Shown here: positions 16,696-25,772 of the stretch, piece by piece | Position numbering within the stretch: the first letter of the stretch is position 1 | How the letters are laid out: each line of letters starts with the position of its first letter | DNA from: Rhodospirillales bacterium | Lineage (GTDB): Bacteria; Pseudomonadota; Alphaproteobacteria; Kiloniellales; JACOMY01 | Reading direction: 5' to 3' | Assembly (NCBI GenBank): GCA_014324045.1 | Contig: JACOMY010000006.1 | Span: 1 to 64,000, forward strand | DNA length: 64,000 nucleotides | The notes under the pieces: generated by a model | Databases searched by the model: none | Seen by the model: only the letters and a program-made list of their open reading frames with translations | Told to the model about the DNA's origin: nothing | Position numbers and translations under genes: made by a program

Positions 16696-17216
16696 ACCGC
16701 TTCGGCCCGATAGAGCGCACCTTCGCCCCGCAGGAAGGAGCGATAGAGGACGAAGTCCTTAACCGGGAAGGGCCCCAGGCGCAGCAGGCTGTGCCGCAGG
16801 ATGAAGGAGTATAGTGCGTCCGGCGGGGTGTTGTACAGGCGGGCCAGGGTGACGTGCGGGGTAAAGCGCCGCCGCTCCGGCTTGCAGCCGGCCCGCCGCA
16901 GGGCCTGCTCCACCTTTTGCTGCAAGCGCAACAAGGGCTCCGTTTTCTCCACCCTGGCCCAGAGCGCGCGGGCCTTGGGACCGTCGCCGAAGTGGCCCAA
17001 CCCGGCCAGCGACAGCTCGAAACCGCGGCCGTCCAATCCGGCCAGTTCATCGGCGAGGTCGCCGGCCAGGCCGCCGTCGATCTCGCCGATGAAACGCAAG
17101 GTGATGTGGTAGCTGTCCCGGTCCAGCCAGCGCGCAGCGGACAGGCGGCCGGCGATGCCGTTCAGCTGCGCACGCACTGCCTCGGGCAGGCTCAAGGCTA
17201 CAAAGAGGCGCAGCAT
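16677..17216 (-). CDS. thpR: RNA 2',3'-cyclic phosphodiesterase (2H family, ThpR/LigT)
   Basis: 179 aa. The two HxTx motifs of 2H phosphoesterases are HITLRFIGE (about 42) and HVTLARL (about 125), at the expected spacing. The N-terminus MLRLFVALSLP is typical. The enzyme hydrolyses 2',3'-cyclic phosphate ends of RNA. Start ATG at 17216. Confidence 0.92.
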   Translation of the reverse strand: MLRLFVALSLPEAVRAQLNGIAGRLSAARWLDRDSYHITLRFIGEIDGGLAGDLADELAGLDGRGFELSLAGLGHFGDGPKARALWARVEKTEPLLRLQQKVEQALRRAGCKPERRRFTPHVTLARLYNTPPDALYSFILRHSLLRLGPFPVKDFVLYRSFLRGEGALYRAEAVYPLAA

Positions 17217-17329
17217 GGCGAAGATGGCTCCCTTATACTCTCGGGCTGCAAGGCATGACCGAGAGAGACCTTATGGCGAAACCCATCTCTTTCCCCGCCG
17301 CTGCCGGCGATCCGCAGCAAGGAAGGGGG

Positions 17330-18370
17330 TCAGGGACAGGGGTAGGTGTAGTGTCGATGAATCGCTTCGATGCCGTCCAGCACATCTTGCGATAAGGCGA
17401 TGCCGCTGGCGTCGATTTGCGTCTTCAGCTGCTGCATCGAGGTGGCGCCGACGATGGCTGCGGTGACGAAGGGCCGCGACAGCACATAGGCCGTCGCCAT
17501 CTGCACCGGATCCAGTCCCTGCTGGCGGGCCAGAACCACATAGGCAGCCGTCGCCTCGATGCCGTTTTCGGTGAAGTAGCGCTTGTTGTCGGGGAAGAGG
17601 GTCATGCGCGCGCCCTCCGGCCGGGCGCCGTCCAAATACTTGCCCGACAGGGCGCCGGCCGCCGCCGGTGCATAGGCGATCAGTCCGCAGTCCTCGCGGC
17701 AGGCGACCTCGGCCAGGCCCACCTCGAAGCTGCGGTTCAAGAGGTTGTAGGCATTCTGGATGGTGACCATGCGCGGCCCGATTCCGGCCTCGGCGGCCGC
17801 CAGAAAGCGCATCAAGCCCCAGGGCGTTTCGTTGGAGACGCCGATATGGCGCACCTTGCCGCCGGCTACGACGCGCTCCAGCACCCGCAGGGTCTCCTCC
17901 GGCGCGGTGAAGTCTTCCGCTGCGTCGGGAACGAAGCCCAGTGCGCCGAAGGTGTTGGTCGAACGGTCGGGCCAATGCAGCTGGTAGATGTCGATGTAAT
18001 CCGTCTGCAGGCGTCTGAGGCTGGTCTCGACCGCCGCCTCGATATGTTCGGCCCTGTACCGGGTGGCGCCGCCGCGGATGTAGGGGAAGCCGGACCCGGG
18101 GCCCACCACCTTGGTGGCCAGGCAAATGCGCCCGCGGCCGCCGCGGCTGGCCAGCCAGCTGCCGATGATCTCTTCGGTGCGGCCGGAGGTCTTTTCGCTG
18201 GGCGGGGCGGAATACATCTCGGCCGTGTCCCAGAAGGTCACCCCGCGCTCCAGCGCGTAGTCCATCTGGGCGTGGCCTTCCGCCTCGCTATTCTGCAAGC
18301 CGTAGGTCATGGTGCCCAGGCAAATGGCGCTGACGCGCTCTCCCGTCCGTCCCAGCGGCCGCCGCTCCAT
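17330..18370 (-). CDS. Aldo/keto reductase (Tas/YghZ-like)
   Basis: 346 aa from the ATG at 18370, which is preceded at good spacing by GGAGGAGAGG; the frame is open a little further upstream. N-terminus MERRPLGRTGERVSAICLG is classic for the family. Catalytic residues: Tyr in DTAEMYSAPPSEKTSG (about 51), Lys in CLATKVVGPG (about 86) and His in YQLHWPDRST (about 128). It reduces aldehydes or ketones with NADPH in the cytosol; substrate unknown. A 14-bp perfect palindrome lies just upstream of the ribosome-binding site. Confidence 0.9.
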   Translation of the reverse strand: MERRPLGRTGERVSAICLGTMTYGLQNSEAEGHAQMDYALERGVTFWDTAEMYSAPPSEKTSGRTEEIIGSWLASRGGRGRICLATKVVGPGSGFPYIRGGATRYRAEHIEAAVETSLRRLQTDYIDIYQLHWPDRSTNTFGALGFVPDAAEDFTAPEETLRVLERVVAGGKVRHIGVSNETPWGLMRFLAAAEAGIGPRMVTIQNAYNLLNRSFEVGLAEVACREDCGLIAYAPAAAGALSGKYLDGARPEGARMTLFPDNKRYFTENGIEATAAYVVLARQQGLDPVQMATAYVLSRPFVTAAIVGATSMQQLKTQIDASGIALSQDVLDGIEAIHRHYTYPCP

Positions 18371-18392
18371 CGGCCTCTCCTCCTTCAAGCCG

Positions 18393-18406
18393 CGCAATCG
18401 ATTGCG
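18393..18406. promoter_or_regulatory. 14-bp perfect palindrome upstream of the aldo/keto reductase gene
   Basis: CGCAATCGATTGCG, ending about 23 bases before the start codon. Position fits an operator for an unknown regulator, but a chance palindrome cannot be excluded. Confidence 0.4.
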
Positions 18407-18676
18407 GCCGTGATAGCCCTTTCATGCCGGCGATGCAAAGGCCGCGAGCGGTCCCGGCGGCCGTGGGAAGCGGTGCCGAAACCGCGACTTCAGGCCATGC
18501 AAGCGGCCGCTTTGCCGGTGTCCCGGGCTCTTACCGCGCTTTGTCCGCAAACCGGGTTCAAGGGTGCGTCCGGGGGCGCGTTTGGGGCCGGTTGTCCGCG
18601 ATCTTGCCGACGATCTCCCCGATGGCCTGTCCCTCCGCCCCTTCGGCCCGAGCGGCGCAGATCCGGGGGCGGCGGA

Positions 18677-19393
18677 TTATGAACCCTGCGGCTGCTTGCC
18701 CTGCAGCGCGCGGCGCAGCAGCGCCCGGGTGCCGGGCAGCAGGGTCTGCACCATGACATCGACGCCCTCGGCATTGGGATGGATGCCGTCGGCTTGATTG
18801 AGTTCCGGCACCAGGGCGACGCCCTGCAGCAGGAAGGGCGTCAGGATCAGGTCGTACTCCCGCGCCAGTTTCCGGTAGATGGGATCGAAGGCGGCGGCAT
18901 AGTCCGGGCCCAGATTGCGCGGCGCCAGCATGCCGGCAAGCTGAACCGGCAGCTGCCGGCGGTTCAGGATCTCCAGGATGGCCCGCAGATTGGCTTCCGT
19001 CTCGGCCGGATCCAGGCCGCGCAGTCCGTCGTTGGCACCCAGCGCCAACAGCAGGGCGTCGGGCGGCTCCGCCAGGGTCCAATCCAGACGCGCCAGACCG
19101 GAGGCGGTGGTGTCGCCCGAGTTACCGGCATTGACAATCGTCACCTCCCAGCCTTCCTGCCGCAGCGCCGCCTCCAGGCGTTCCGGCAGGGTGTCGCCGG
19201 GCGCCAGACCGTAGCCGTGAACGAGACTGTCGCCGTAGGCCGCCAACAGCATAGGCCGCTGCCTGGGCATGCTGCCTTGTGCGGGGCTGCCTTGTATGGA
19301 TTCGCCTTGTAAGGGGCCGCTGCGTAAGGGGCCGATCCCGAGGAGGGCTAGAGCCGAAGCGGCCGCGCGCCGTGAAATTGCGATGTTGCCCAT
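18677..19393 (-). CDS. tesA: GDSL-type arylesterase/lysophospholipase (TesA-like)
   Basis: 238 aa. SGNH-hydrolase blocks: AYGDSLVHGYGL (block I, about 52), NAGNSGDTT (about 88), GANDGLRG (about 117) and DGIHPNAEG (about 199, catalytic Asp/His). A hydrophobic N-terminus suggests export, as for periplasmic TesA. The linker after the signal is made of four 15-bp repeat units coding GPLQG/ESIQG/SPAQG. Divergent to the YbbA-YbbP ABC genes, the arrangement conserved in many proteobacteria (tesA-ybbA-ybbP). Confidence 0.93.
   Translation of the reverse strand: MGNIAISRRAAASALALLGIGPLRSGPLQGESIQGSPAQGSMPRQRPMLLAAYGDSLVHGYGLAPGDTLPERLEAALRQEGWEVTIVNAGNSGDTTASGLARLDWTLAEPPDALLLALGANDGLRGLDPAETEANLRAILEILNRRQLPVQLAGMLAPRNLGPDYAAAFDPIYRKLAREYDLILTPFLLQGVALVPELNQADGIHPNAEGVDVMVQTLLPGTRALLRRALQGKQPQGS
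19274..19333. repeat. Four 15-bp tandem repeats in the TesA-like gene
   Basis: Units start at 19274, 19289, 19304 and 19319 with core GCCTTGTAAGGGGCC (plus strand). They encode the low-complexity linker behind the signal peptide. Confidence 0.85.
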
Positions 19394-19562
19394 CTCTTAG
19401 GAAGTGGGCCTGGCGCAAGTGGGATCAAGCGGGGGATCGAGCGGGCGCGTGCCGCCGCCGCAGCCTCGACCCGGAGGGGAGTCTTGACCCGGAAGGGTTG
19501 GGCGCCATATCGCAGCAGTGGCAGAGAGGGAAGACCGCCCGCCATGCAGCTTCATGCGCCCA

Positions 19563-19633
19563 GTGGCCCATTCTTAACCAGTGACCGATTCTTAAACGGC
19601 CCATTCTTGAACGGCCTATTCGCAAACAGGCCC
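19563..19633. repeat. Degenerate 15-bp repeats in the tesA/ybbA divergent region
   Basis: About four copies of GGCCCATTCTTGAAC-like units lie between the two divergent starts, directly before the ATP-binding gene. A separate pair of similar 17-18 bp units (about GACCCGGAAGGG) lies at 19468-19500. They may contain or disrupt promoter elements. Confidence 0.7.
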
Positions 19634-19650
19634 TAGGGCGTCCCAAGATC

Positions 19651-20334
19651 ATGATCGATCTCGAATCCGTGACTCTTACGCTGCCGTCGCAGGCGGGGCC
19701 GGTCGAGATCCTGAAGGGGATCGCGCTGGCGATCCCGGCCGGACAGAGCGTCAGCCTGGTGGGCCCCTCAGGCTCCGGCAAGACCTCGCTGCTGATGGTG
19801 GTGGCCGGATTGGAGCGCGCCAGCAGCGGCCGGGTCCGGGTGGCGGATGTCGACTACGCCGGGCGCAGCGAGGACGACCTGGCGCGGTTGCGGCGGCGCT
19901 CCATCGGCGTGGTGTTCCAGGACTTCCACCTGGTCCCCACCATGACGGCGCAGGAGAACGTCGCCATTCCGCTGGAACTGGCCGGCGAAGGCCGGGCCTG
20001 GAACCGCGCCGCCGAAGCGCTGGAGTCCGTCGGTCTGGGGCATCGCCTGTCGCACTACCCGGGCCAGCTCTCGGGCGGCGAGCAACAGCGCACCGCCCTG
20101 GCGCGTGCGGCGGTCGCAAGCCCCAAGATCCTGCTGGCCGACGAGCCGACCGGCAACCTGGACCGGCAGACCGGGCAGCAAGTGATCGACCTGCTGTTCC
20201 GGCTGCGCGGCGAGACCGGCTCAACCCTGCTGCTGATCACCCACGATCCCGGCCTGGCCCGGCGTTGCCAGCGCCAGGTCGCGCTGGCCGACGGACGCAT
20301 CGCCGGCGACAGCCTGGGGCGCGCGGTTGCCTGA
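19651..20334 (+). CDS. ybbA: ABC transporter ATP-binding protein (YbbA/LolD group)
   Basis: 227 aa. Walker A GPSGSGKT (38-45), Q-loop VVFQDFHLVPTM (about 88), signature LSGGEQQR (about 140) and Walker B ILLADEPTGNLD (about 160). It powers the FtsX-fold permease encoded next, whose ATG overlaps its TGA by one base. The YbbA-YbbP pair is linked to tesA in many genomes and is thought to act on envelope lipids or toxic hydrophobic compounds. Confidence 0.94.
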   Translation: MIDLESVTLTLPSQAGPVEILKGIALAIPAGQSVSLVGPSGSGKTSLLMVVAGLERASSGRVRVADVDYAGRSEDDLARLRRRSIGVVFQDFHLVPTMTAQENVAIPLELAGEGRAWNRAAEALESVGLGHRLSHYPGQLSGGEQQRTALARAAVASPKILLADEPTGNLDRQTGQQVIDLLFRLRGETGSTLLLITHDPGLARRCQRQVALADGRIAGDSLGRAVA

Positions 20335-22859
20335 TGGGCGGGATCGCGCTGGCCTGGCGCTTCGTTCGGCGGGAGCTGCGCAGCGGTCTGGGCGGTTTCC
20401 GCGTCTTCCTGGCCTGCCTGGCATTGGGCGTCGCGGCCTTGGCGGCGGTCGGCACCGTCTCCGCCGATCTGCTGACCGGGCTGCAGCGCGATGCGCGCAA
20501 TCTGCTGGGCGGCGAGGCCGAATTGCGGCTCTTCAACCGGGATCTGACAGAGCCGGAACGCCGCTGGCTCGAGGCCAATTCGCAAGTCCTCTCGGCGAGC
20601 GTGGAACTGCGCGCCATGGCGGTCAACCCGGAGACCGGCCAGCGCCGCCTGGTGGAGCTGAAGGCCGTCGATCCTGCCTATCCGCTCTACGGCAGCCTGG
20701 CGCTGGAGCCGGCGCAGCCGGCGGCGGAAGCAATGGGAGAAAGGGACGGCCTTTGGGGGGCGCTGGCGGCACCGGAGCTTTTGCGGCGGCTGGATCTGAA
20801 ACTCGGCCAGAGGATCCGGCTGGGCAGGCGCGACTTCGTGCTGCGCGGGACCATCGCCAAGGAACCCGACAGGGCGGCGCAAGCCATTACCCTGGGACCG
20901 CGCACGATGATCGCGCTGTCGCAACTGGAGGCCAGCGGTTTGGCGCAGCCCGGCAGCCTGGTCTACCGCCACTGGCGGCTGATTCTGCCGGAGGGGGAGA
21001 GCTTCGCCGCATGGGAAAAGCGCCTGAATGCAGCCCTGCCCGGCGCCGGCTGGCGGCTGCGCGGTCTGGACGAGGCAGCACCTTCGGTCGGGCGCTTCGT
21101 CGGTCAGCTGCGCCTCTTCATGACCCTGGTCGGGCTGACCGCCCTGGCGGTAGGCGGCATCGGGGTGGCGAATGCCGTACGCGCGCATCTCGACTCGCGG
21201 CGCGATAGCATCGCCGCGCTAAAGTGCTTGGGCGCCTCCGGCAGCTTCGTCTGCAAGATCTATCTGCTGCAGGTCCTGCTGCTTGCCGGGATCGGCATTG
21301 CCGCCGGACTTGCGATCGGCGGCCTGGCGCCGGCGGTGGCCGCGCCTTTCCTCGCCAGTCTTTTCAACGTCGGCCTGGGCGGTCCGCCGGCGCTGCTGCC
21401 GCTGGCACAGGCAGCGGCCATGGGACTACTGACGGCGCTGCTCTTCGCGCTGCCGCCGCTGGCCCGCGCCCAGGGCCTGCCGGCGGCCAGCCTGTTCCGC
21501 GGGCAGGCCGAGCTGCGGGCGGTGCGGCGGCCCGGCTGGTTCTGGCCGGCGACGGTGGCGGCCGGCGGGTTGCTGGTGGCGCTGGCAGTGCTGGGGGCGG
21601 CGGACAAACTCTTTGCCTTGGGCTTCGTCGCCGGGGCCGCCGGCGCCCTGCTGCTGTTCCGGCTGGCCGCGTCCCTGGTGGTTCGGGGGGCGCGTTCCCT
21701 GCCGCGGCCGCAGCACACCGCCTTGCGGCTGGCACTGGCCAATCTGCAGCGGCCCGGGGCGCCCACCGCCGGGGTTGTGCTCTCCCTGGGCATCGGCTTG
21801 ACCCTGCTGGCCGCCGTGACCTCGATTCAGGCCAATCTCAATCGACAGATGAACGAGGAGCTGCCGCAGGACGCGCCCACTTTCTACTTCATCGATATCC
21901 AAAACCGGCAAGCGGAAGCCTTCGACGCGCTGGTGTCGGAATACAGCGAAGCCGGCGTCTCCGAACGGGTGCCAATGCTGCGCGGGCGCATTACCGCGAT
22001 CGACGGCACCCCGGTCTCCGAGATGCAGATCCCGCCGGAAGTGGCCTGGGTGTTCGAGGGCGACCGCGGGATCACTTGGTCGGAGCAGGCGCCGGAGGGA
22101 AGCCATATCGTCGAGGGCCGATGGTGGCCGGCCGGCTATCGCGGCGCCACCCTGGTGTCTGTGAGCGAGGATCTGGCCCAAGCCCTGGGGCTGGGGCTGG
22201 GCAACAGCCTGACGGTGAACGTCTATGGCCGCGAGGTGACGGCGGAGATCGCCAGCCTGCGCCGCATCGATTGGCAGAACCTCAAGATCAACTTCGTCAT
22301 GGTCTTCTCGCCGGGGCTGCTGGACAAGGCGCCGGCTTCGCACATCGCCACGGTGAAGGTAGCAGCGGCGGGCGAGGCCGCGCTGGCCGACGCCGTGTCC
22401 GAGGCCTTTCCCAACGTCTCCGGCATCCGGGTGCGCGAGGCGCTGGAGAGCTTCACCCGCATGCTGGACAGCGCCGCCACGGCGGTGGCGGCGACCGGCA
22501 GCATTACTTTGTTGGCCGGGCTGCTGGTGCTGGCCGGGGCGATTGCCGCCGGAGAGCGCCGCCGCCGCTACGACGCCGCGGTCTTGAAGGTGCTGGGCGC
22601 CACCCGCGGGGTCCTGGCCGCGGGGCTGGCGCTGGAGTTCCTGCTGCTGGGGCTGGTCGCCGCGTCGATCGCGGCCGCCGTCGGCAGCCTGGCCGCCTGG
22701 GCGGTGACGGCCCTGGTCATGGGGTTCGATTTCGTCCTGCTGTTGCGGCCGCTGGTCTGGACCCTGGGACCGGGCCTGCTGCTGACTCTCCTCTTCGGTT
22801 TGGCCGGAACCTGGCGGGCCCTGGGCAGTGCCGCCGCACCCCTGCTGCGCAACCACTAG
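20334..22859 (+). CDS. ybbP: FtsX-family ABC permease (YbbP-like)
   Basis: 841 aa from the ATG at 20334 (TGATG overlap with ybbA); the frame is open upstream but only as overlap. One N-terminal helix, a large periplasmic domain, then two FtsX-type three-helix modules plus a second periplasmic domain and a final helix bundle, as in YbbP/MacB-like 10-helix permeases. Characteristic segments are RRDSIAALKCLGASG (about 290) and RRRRYDAAVLKVLGATRG (about 745), the coupling helices that contact the ATPase. Confidence 0.93.
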   Translation: MGGIALAWRFVRRELRSGLGGFRVFLACLALGVAALAAVGTVSADLLTGLQRDARNLLGGEAELRLFNRDLTEPERRWLEANSQVLSASVELRAMAVNPETGQRRLVELKAVDPAYPLYGSLALEPAQPAAEAMGERDGLWGALAAPELLRRLDLKLGQRIRLGRRDFVLRGTIAKEPDRAAQAITLGPRTMIALSQLEASGLAQPGSLVYRHWRLILPEGESFAAWEKRLNAALPGAGWRLRGLDEAAPSVGRFVGQLRLFMTLVGLTALAVGGIGVANAVRAHLDSRRDSIAALKCLGASGSFVCKIYLLQVLLLAGIGIAAGLAIGGLAPAVAAPFLASLFNVGLGGPPALLPLAQAAAMGLLTALLFALPPLARAQGLPAASLFRGQAELRAVRRPGWFWPATVAAGGLLVALAVLGAADKLFALGFVAGAAGALLLFRLAASLVVRGARSLPRPQHTALRLALANLQRPGAPTAGVVLSLGIGLTLLAAVTSIQANLNRQMNEELPQDAPTFYFIDIQNRQAEAFDALVSEYSEAGVSERVPMLRGRITAIDGTPVSEMQIPPEVAWVFEGDRGITWSEQAPEGSHIVEGRWWPAGYRGATLVSVSEDLAQALGLGLGNSLTVNVYGREVTAEIASLRRIDWQNLKINFVMVFSPGLLDKAPASHIATVKVAAAGEAALADAVSEAFPNVSGIRVREALESFTRMLDSAATAVAATGSITLLAGLLVLAGAIAAGERRRRYDAAVLKVLGATRGVLAAGLALEFLLLGLVAASIAAAVGSLAAWAVTALVMGFDFVLLLRPLVWTLGPGLLLTLLFGLAGTWRALGSAAAPLLRNH

Positions 22860-23034
22860 CGAAGGGCGCGATGCAGCCCGCGTCCCGGCGCGGCATTCTG
22901 CGATTTTCCGGATTTTTCTGCCGTTTTTTGCGCGGTTTTTGTTGATCGGCGCCGCAGCTTGGCCAATATAGAGCGATACGAACGCTTCGTATGAACCTGG
23001 CAACACGCGAACTCTTGTAAGGAGAGCAAACCAC

Positions 23035-23754
23035 ATGGTCGGACCCAATCCGCAGGTCTATACCCGTACGCAGACGGCGGAGGCCATCGATGCCGGTCTG
23101 CGCAGCTATATGCTGCGGGTCTACAACTATATGTCCCTGGGCATCGCCTTCACCGCCGTGATCTCGATGCTGGTGGCTTCCAATCCGGCACTGTTGCAAA
23201 CCGTCAGCGGTCTGTCGCTGCTGTTCTTCTTCGGCATCCTGGGCCTCGGATGGTTCGCTCCGAAGATTATGATGACCAAGTCGATGGGGGCGGCGCAAAT
23301 CTGCTTCTGGGCCTATGCCGGTCTCTGGGGCGTAGCCATTGCGCCCATGCTCTACGCCTATGCGCAGGTCGATCCCTTCGACATCGTGCGGGCTTTCCTG
23401 ATCACCGCAGGAACCTTCGCCGGCGTAAGCCTCTACGGATACACGACGAAGCGCAATCTGTCGGTCTTCGCCACCTTCTTCATGATGGCTGCGATCGGGC
23501 TTATCATTGCGATGATGGTGAATGCCTTCCTGGTCGGGAGCGACACGGTGTCCTTGCTGATCTCGGTCGCGGTCGTTCTGGTCTTCTCCGGCATCACCGC
23601 CTGGGAGACCCAGATGATCAAGAACATGTACGTCGAACGGGAAGCCGGCGACATGGCCCAGCGCAAGGCGATCTTCGGCGCCTTCATGCTCTATGGAAGC
23701 TTCGTCACCATCTTTGTCCACGTCCTCAGCATCATCGGGATGGCGCGGGAGTGA
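23035..23754 (+). CDS. Bax inhibitor-1 family membrane protein (YccA/YbhL type)
   Basis: 239 aa with seven predicted membrane helices. Start ATG at 23035 follows AAGGAGAGC with good spacing. Family signs are RSYMLRVYNYMSLGIAFTA at the start of helix 1 and the conserved acidic residue region before the last helix. Bacterial members are pH-dependent Ca2+-leak channels or FtsH modulators. A hairpin terminator follows at 23794. Confidence 0.92.
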   Translation: MVGPNPQVYTRTQTAEAIDAGLRSYMLRVYNYMSLGIAFTAVISMLVASNPALLQTVSGLSLLFFFGILGLGWFAPKIMMTKSMGAAQICFWAYAGLWGVAIAPMLYAYAQVDPFDIVRAFLITAGTFAGVSLYGYTTKRNLSVFATFFMMAAIGLIIAMMVNAFLVGSDTVSLLISVAVVLVFSGITAWETQMIKNMYVEREAGDMAQRKAIFGAFMLYGSFVTIFVHVLSIIGMARE

Positions 23755-23793
23755 CGCTCCGGAGACGGTGACTTAGCGAAAAGGTACTTGACG

Positions 23794-23825
23794 AAGGCCC
23801 GGGCGGCGAGCTCCGTCCGGGCCTT
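23794..23825. terminator. Hairpin between convergent genes
   Basis: Arms AAGGCCCGG and CCGGGCCTT (9 bp, perfect) with a 14-base loop, located between the Bax-inhibitor gene and the convergent nitronate monooxygenase gene. It could end transcription from both sides. Confidence 0.65.
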
Positions 23826-23833
23826 GCATGCTA

Positions 23834-24820
23834 TCAGGTCCGGACGGCTTGAAGCCTGCCGGCACCCATGGCGGCTTCCTCCAGCATGCGGGTGACGATG
23901 GCGCCCAGCGGCTCGACCCGCTCAGCGAAAGCGGCGGCCGGGCCCATGGAGAGCAGGCCGCGCTCGACATCGCCGCTCTCGTAGGCGGCGTAGGCCTCGC
24001 TGCCGGCAGCCAGCGGACGCAGCTGCTCGAAATCCTCCACGCCCCGGGCCTCCAGCGCCGCCACCTTGCGGGCCGCCTGGTTGTCGATTACCCGCATGCT
24101 GCTGCGCAAGGATTGCAGCACCAGACGCGAGCCGCCGCTGCCGGCGGCCAGCACCCGTTCCTTGTAGGCCCTGTCGGCCCAGATCTCCTCGGCGACGGTG
24201 AAGCGGGTGCCCACTGTCACGGCATCGGCCCCCATCGCCAAAGCAGCCGCAAGCTGCGCGCCGCAGCCGATGCCGCCGCCGACCGCGAAGGGCAGGGTCA
24301 GCCGGCGGGCGGCCAGCGGCGTCTGCACCATGGTGCTGACCGGCTCCAGTCCGGGATGGCCGCCGCATTCGGCGCCGACGAGGGTGACGGCATCGACGCC
24401 CAGCTTTTGGGCGGAGAGCGCATGACGCAGCGAGGCCACCTTGTGGATCACCGTGCAGCCCGCTTCCTTCAGGATCGGCAGCAGAGCCTTGGGCGGGCGG
24501 CCGGCGGTCTCGACGATAGAGACGCCGGCGTCTAGCAGGATCCTGGTGTGGCGCTCCAGAATCGCGTCGTCGCCGCCGTGGAGGGCCAGGTAGAGGTTCA
24601 CGCCGAAGGGCCGGTTTCCGGTCAGTTGCCTGGCCAGGCAGAGTTCGTCGCGGAAGCGCTCCGGATCGGGGAAGGTCTTGGCGGTTATGAAGCCCATGGC
24701 CCCGGCATTGACCGCCGCGGCGACGTAGCGGGCATCGGCCAGCCACATCAGCCCGCCAGCCAGAATCGGATGGCGGATGCCCAGCAATTCGGTGATGCGG
24801 GTGCGAAAGACCTGGTCCAT
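23834..24820 (-). CDS. Nitronate monooxygenase family FMN enzyme
   Basis: 328 aa TIM-barrel flavoprotein. Family motifs: GIRHPILAGGLMWLADARY near the N-terminus, GAMGFITAKTF (about 40), GAECGGHPG (about 150) and AVGGGIGCGAQLAAAL (about 178, phosphate-binding). It oxidises propionate-3-nitronate-type toxins or related substrates. Monocistronic, convergent to the Bax-inhibitor gene. Confidence 0.9.
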   Translation of the reverse strand: MDQVFRTRITELLGIRHPILAGGLMWLADARYVAAAVNAGAMGFITAKTFPDPERFRDELCLARQLTGNRPFGVNLYLALHGGDDAILERHTRILLDAGVSIVETAGRPPKALLPILKEAGCTVIHKVASLRHALSAQKLGVDAVTLVGAECGGHPGLEPVSTMVQTPLAARRLTLPFAVGGGIGCGAQLAAALAMGADAVTVGTRFTVAEEIWADRAYKERVLAAGSGGSRLVLQSLRSSMRVIDNQAARKVAALEARGVEDFEQLRPLAAGSEAYAAYESGDVERGLLSMGPAAAFAERVEPLGAIVTRMLEEAAMGAGRLQAVRT

Positions 24821-24999
24821 TCCTCTCGTTCTCCTGCCGGCCGATCGGCCACGACGCCCAAGCCGCCCAGGTCTTGTGAGCGATCTGCGGGGCCAAGATC
24901 TTGAGGTCGGCAGTGCCTTGGGCTCTTTTGCTGCGGCTGGTGCCCTCCGGGACCGGGCAGCATGGGGGACGCCGGCCGCGGCAAAGACGGCCTTACAAG

Positions 25000-25030
25000 C
25001 CGCCTGCGGCTTTGCCGACGCCGCAGGCGG
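25000..25030 (-). terminator. Hairpin downstream of the TM2 gene
   Basis: Perfect 11-bp arms CCGCCTGCGGC / GCCGCAGGCGG with a 9-base loop, placed 13 bases after the TM2 gene stop (25043). No strong T-run. Confidence 0.6.
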
Positions 25031-25042
25031 GGCGCGCAGGAC

Positions 25043-25390
25043 TTACTTGCCGATGGCCAACTCGCGCTTGATCCTTTGCCTGATTTTTTGGCGGATTGCA
25101 TCTGTCCGTTCGTCCACCATACCCGGGATCAGAAATGCATCTACCACCAGCCAGATCCCCAGAGGGATCAGACTAATAAAGCCTATCACAAAAAACGACA
25201 GTACACCTAATAACCACAAACCAAGCATGATTGCCCCTGTCGTCGTTTCTCCCAAATAAAATCTATGAATTCCAAAAGAACCTACAAAGAACCATAAAAA
25301 GTAAGCTATTCCCTTCGACGGCTTTTCGTTAGCAAGTCTTTGTTCGACTAGAATCTTATGGTTTACGCTCATTTCGTTTGTATCGACCAT
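25043..25390 (-). CDS. TM2-domain membrane protein
   Basis: 115 aa. The TM2 domain covers about residues 25-92: FLWFFVGSFGIHRFYLG, a short loop, then a second hairpin ending LGIWLVVDAFLIPGMVD. The C-terminus is basic (RQKIRQRIKREL). The gene is clearly less GC-rich than its neighbours, so it was probably acquired. Function of TM2 proteins is unknown; several sit in phage or defence contexts, which is not evident here. Confidence 0.88.
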   Translation of the reverse strand: MVDTNEMSVNHKILVEQRLANEKPSKGIAYFLWFFVGSFGIHRFYLGETTTGAIMLGLWLLGVLSFFVIGFISLIPLGIWLVVDAFLIPGMVDERTDAIRQKIRQRIKRELAIGK

Positions 25391-25772
25391 CTTTTCCTCC
25401 CTTGAAGACCGGAACGCAGCAAGCGTCTTCGGTCAGGATGGCCATGGGAGCGCCACGTCTAGGTGCCGGCATCCTGGAAGCAGCCTGCCGCCCGAAGTGT
25501 CAGTTTTGCTTAACTCAGCCGGTCGGTCAAGGCTTCGCTGCCGCCGCCGTGCCTCCTTCGTCCGGCGTCCGGCACCGGCCGCCTTTCCCAATCCCCTTTC
25601 CTAATCCCCGGCCTCGTTTCGCCGCTTGCGGCCACTTTAGGTTCGCGCTCTGCATGGGCGCCATGCTATGGATGCGGGGGTTTCGGCGGTCGGCCCCAAA
25701 ATCCTGACCCAAGAATCCCGACTACCAAATGCCGGCCGCAGAATGCCGGAATAAGGGGGGAGCGGAGAGAGC

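Noticed and set aside
21426-23048. 540-codon minus-strand frame opposite ybbP
   Set aside because: Gln/Gly/Arg-rich antisense translation; ybbP has clear motifs and a coupled start on the plus strand.
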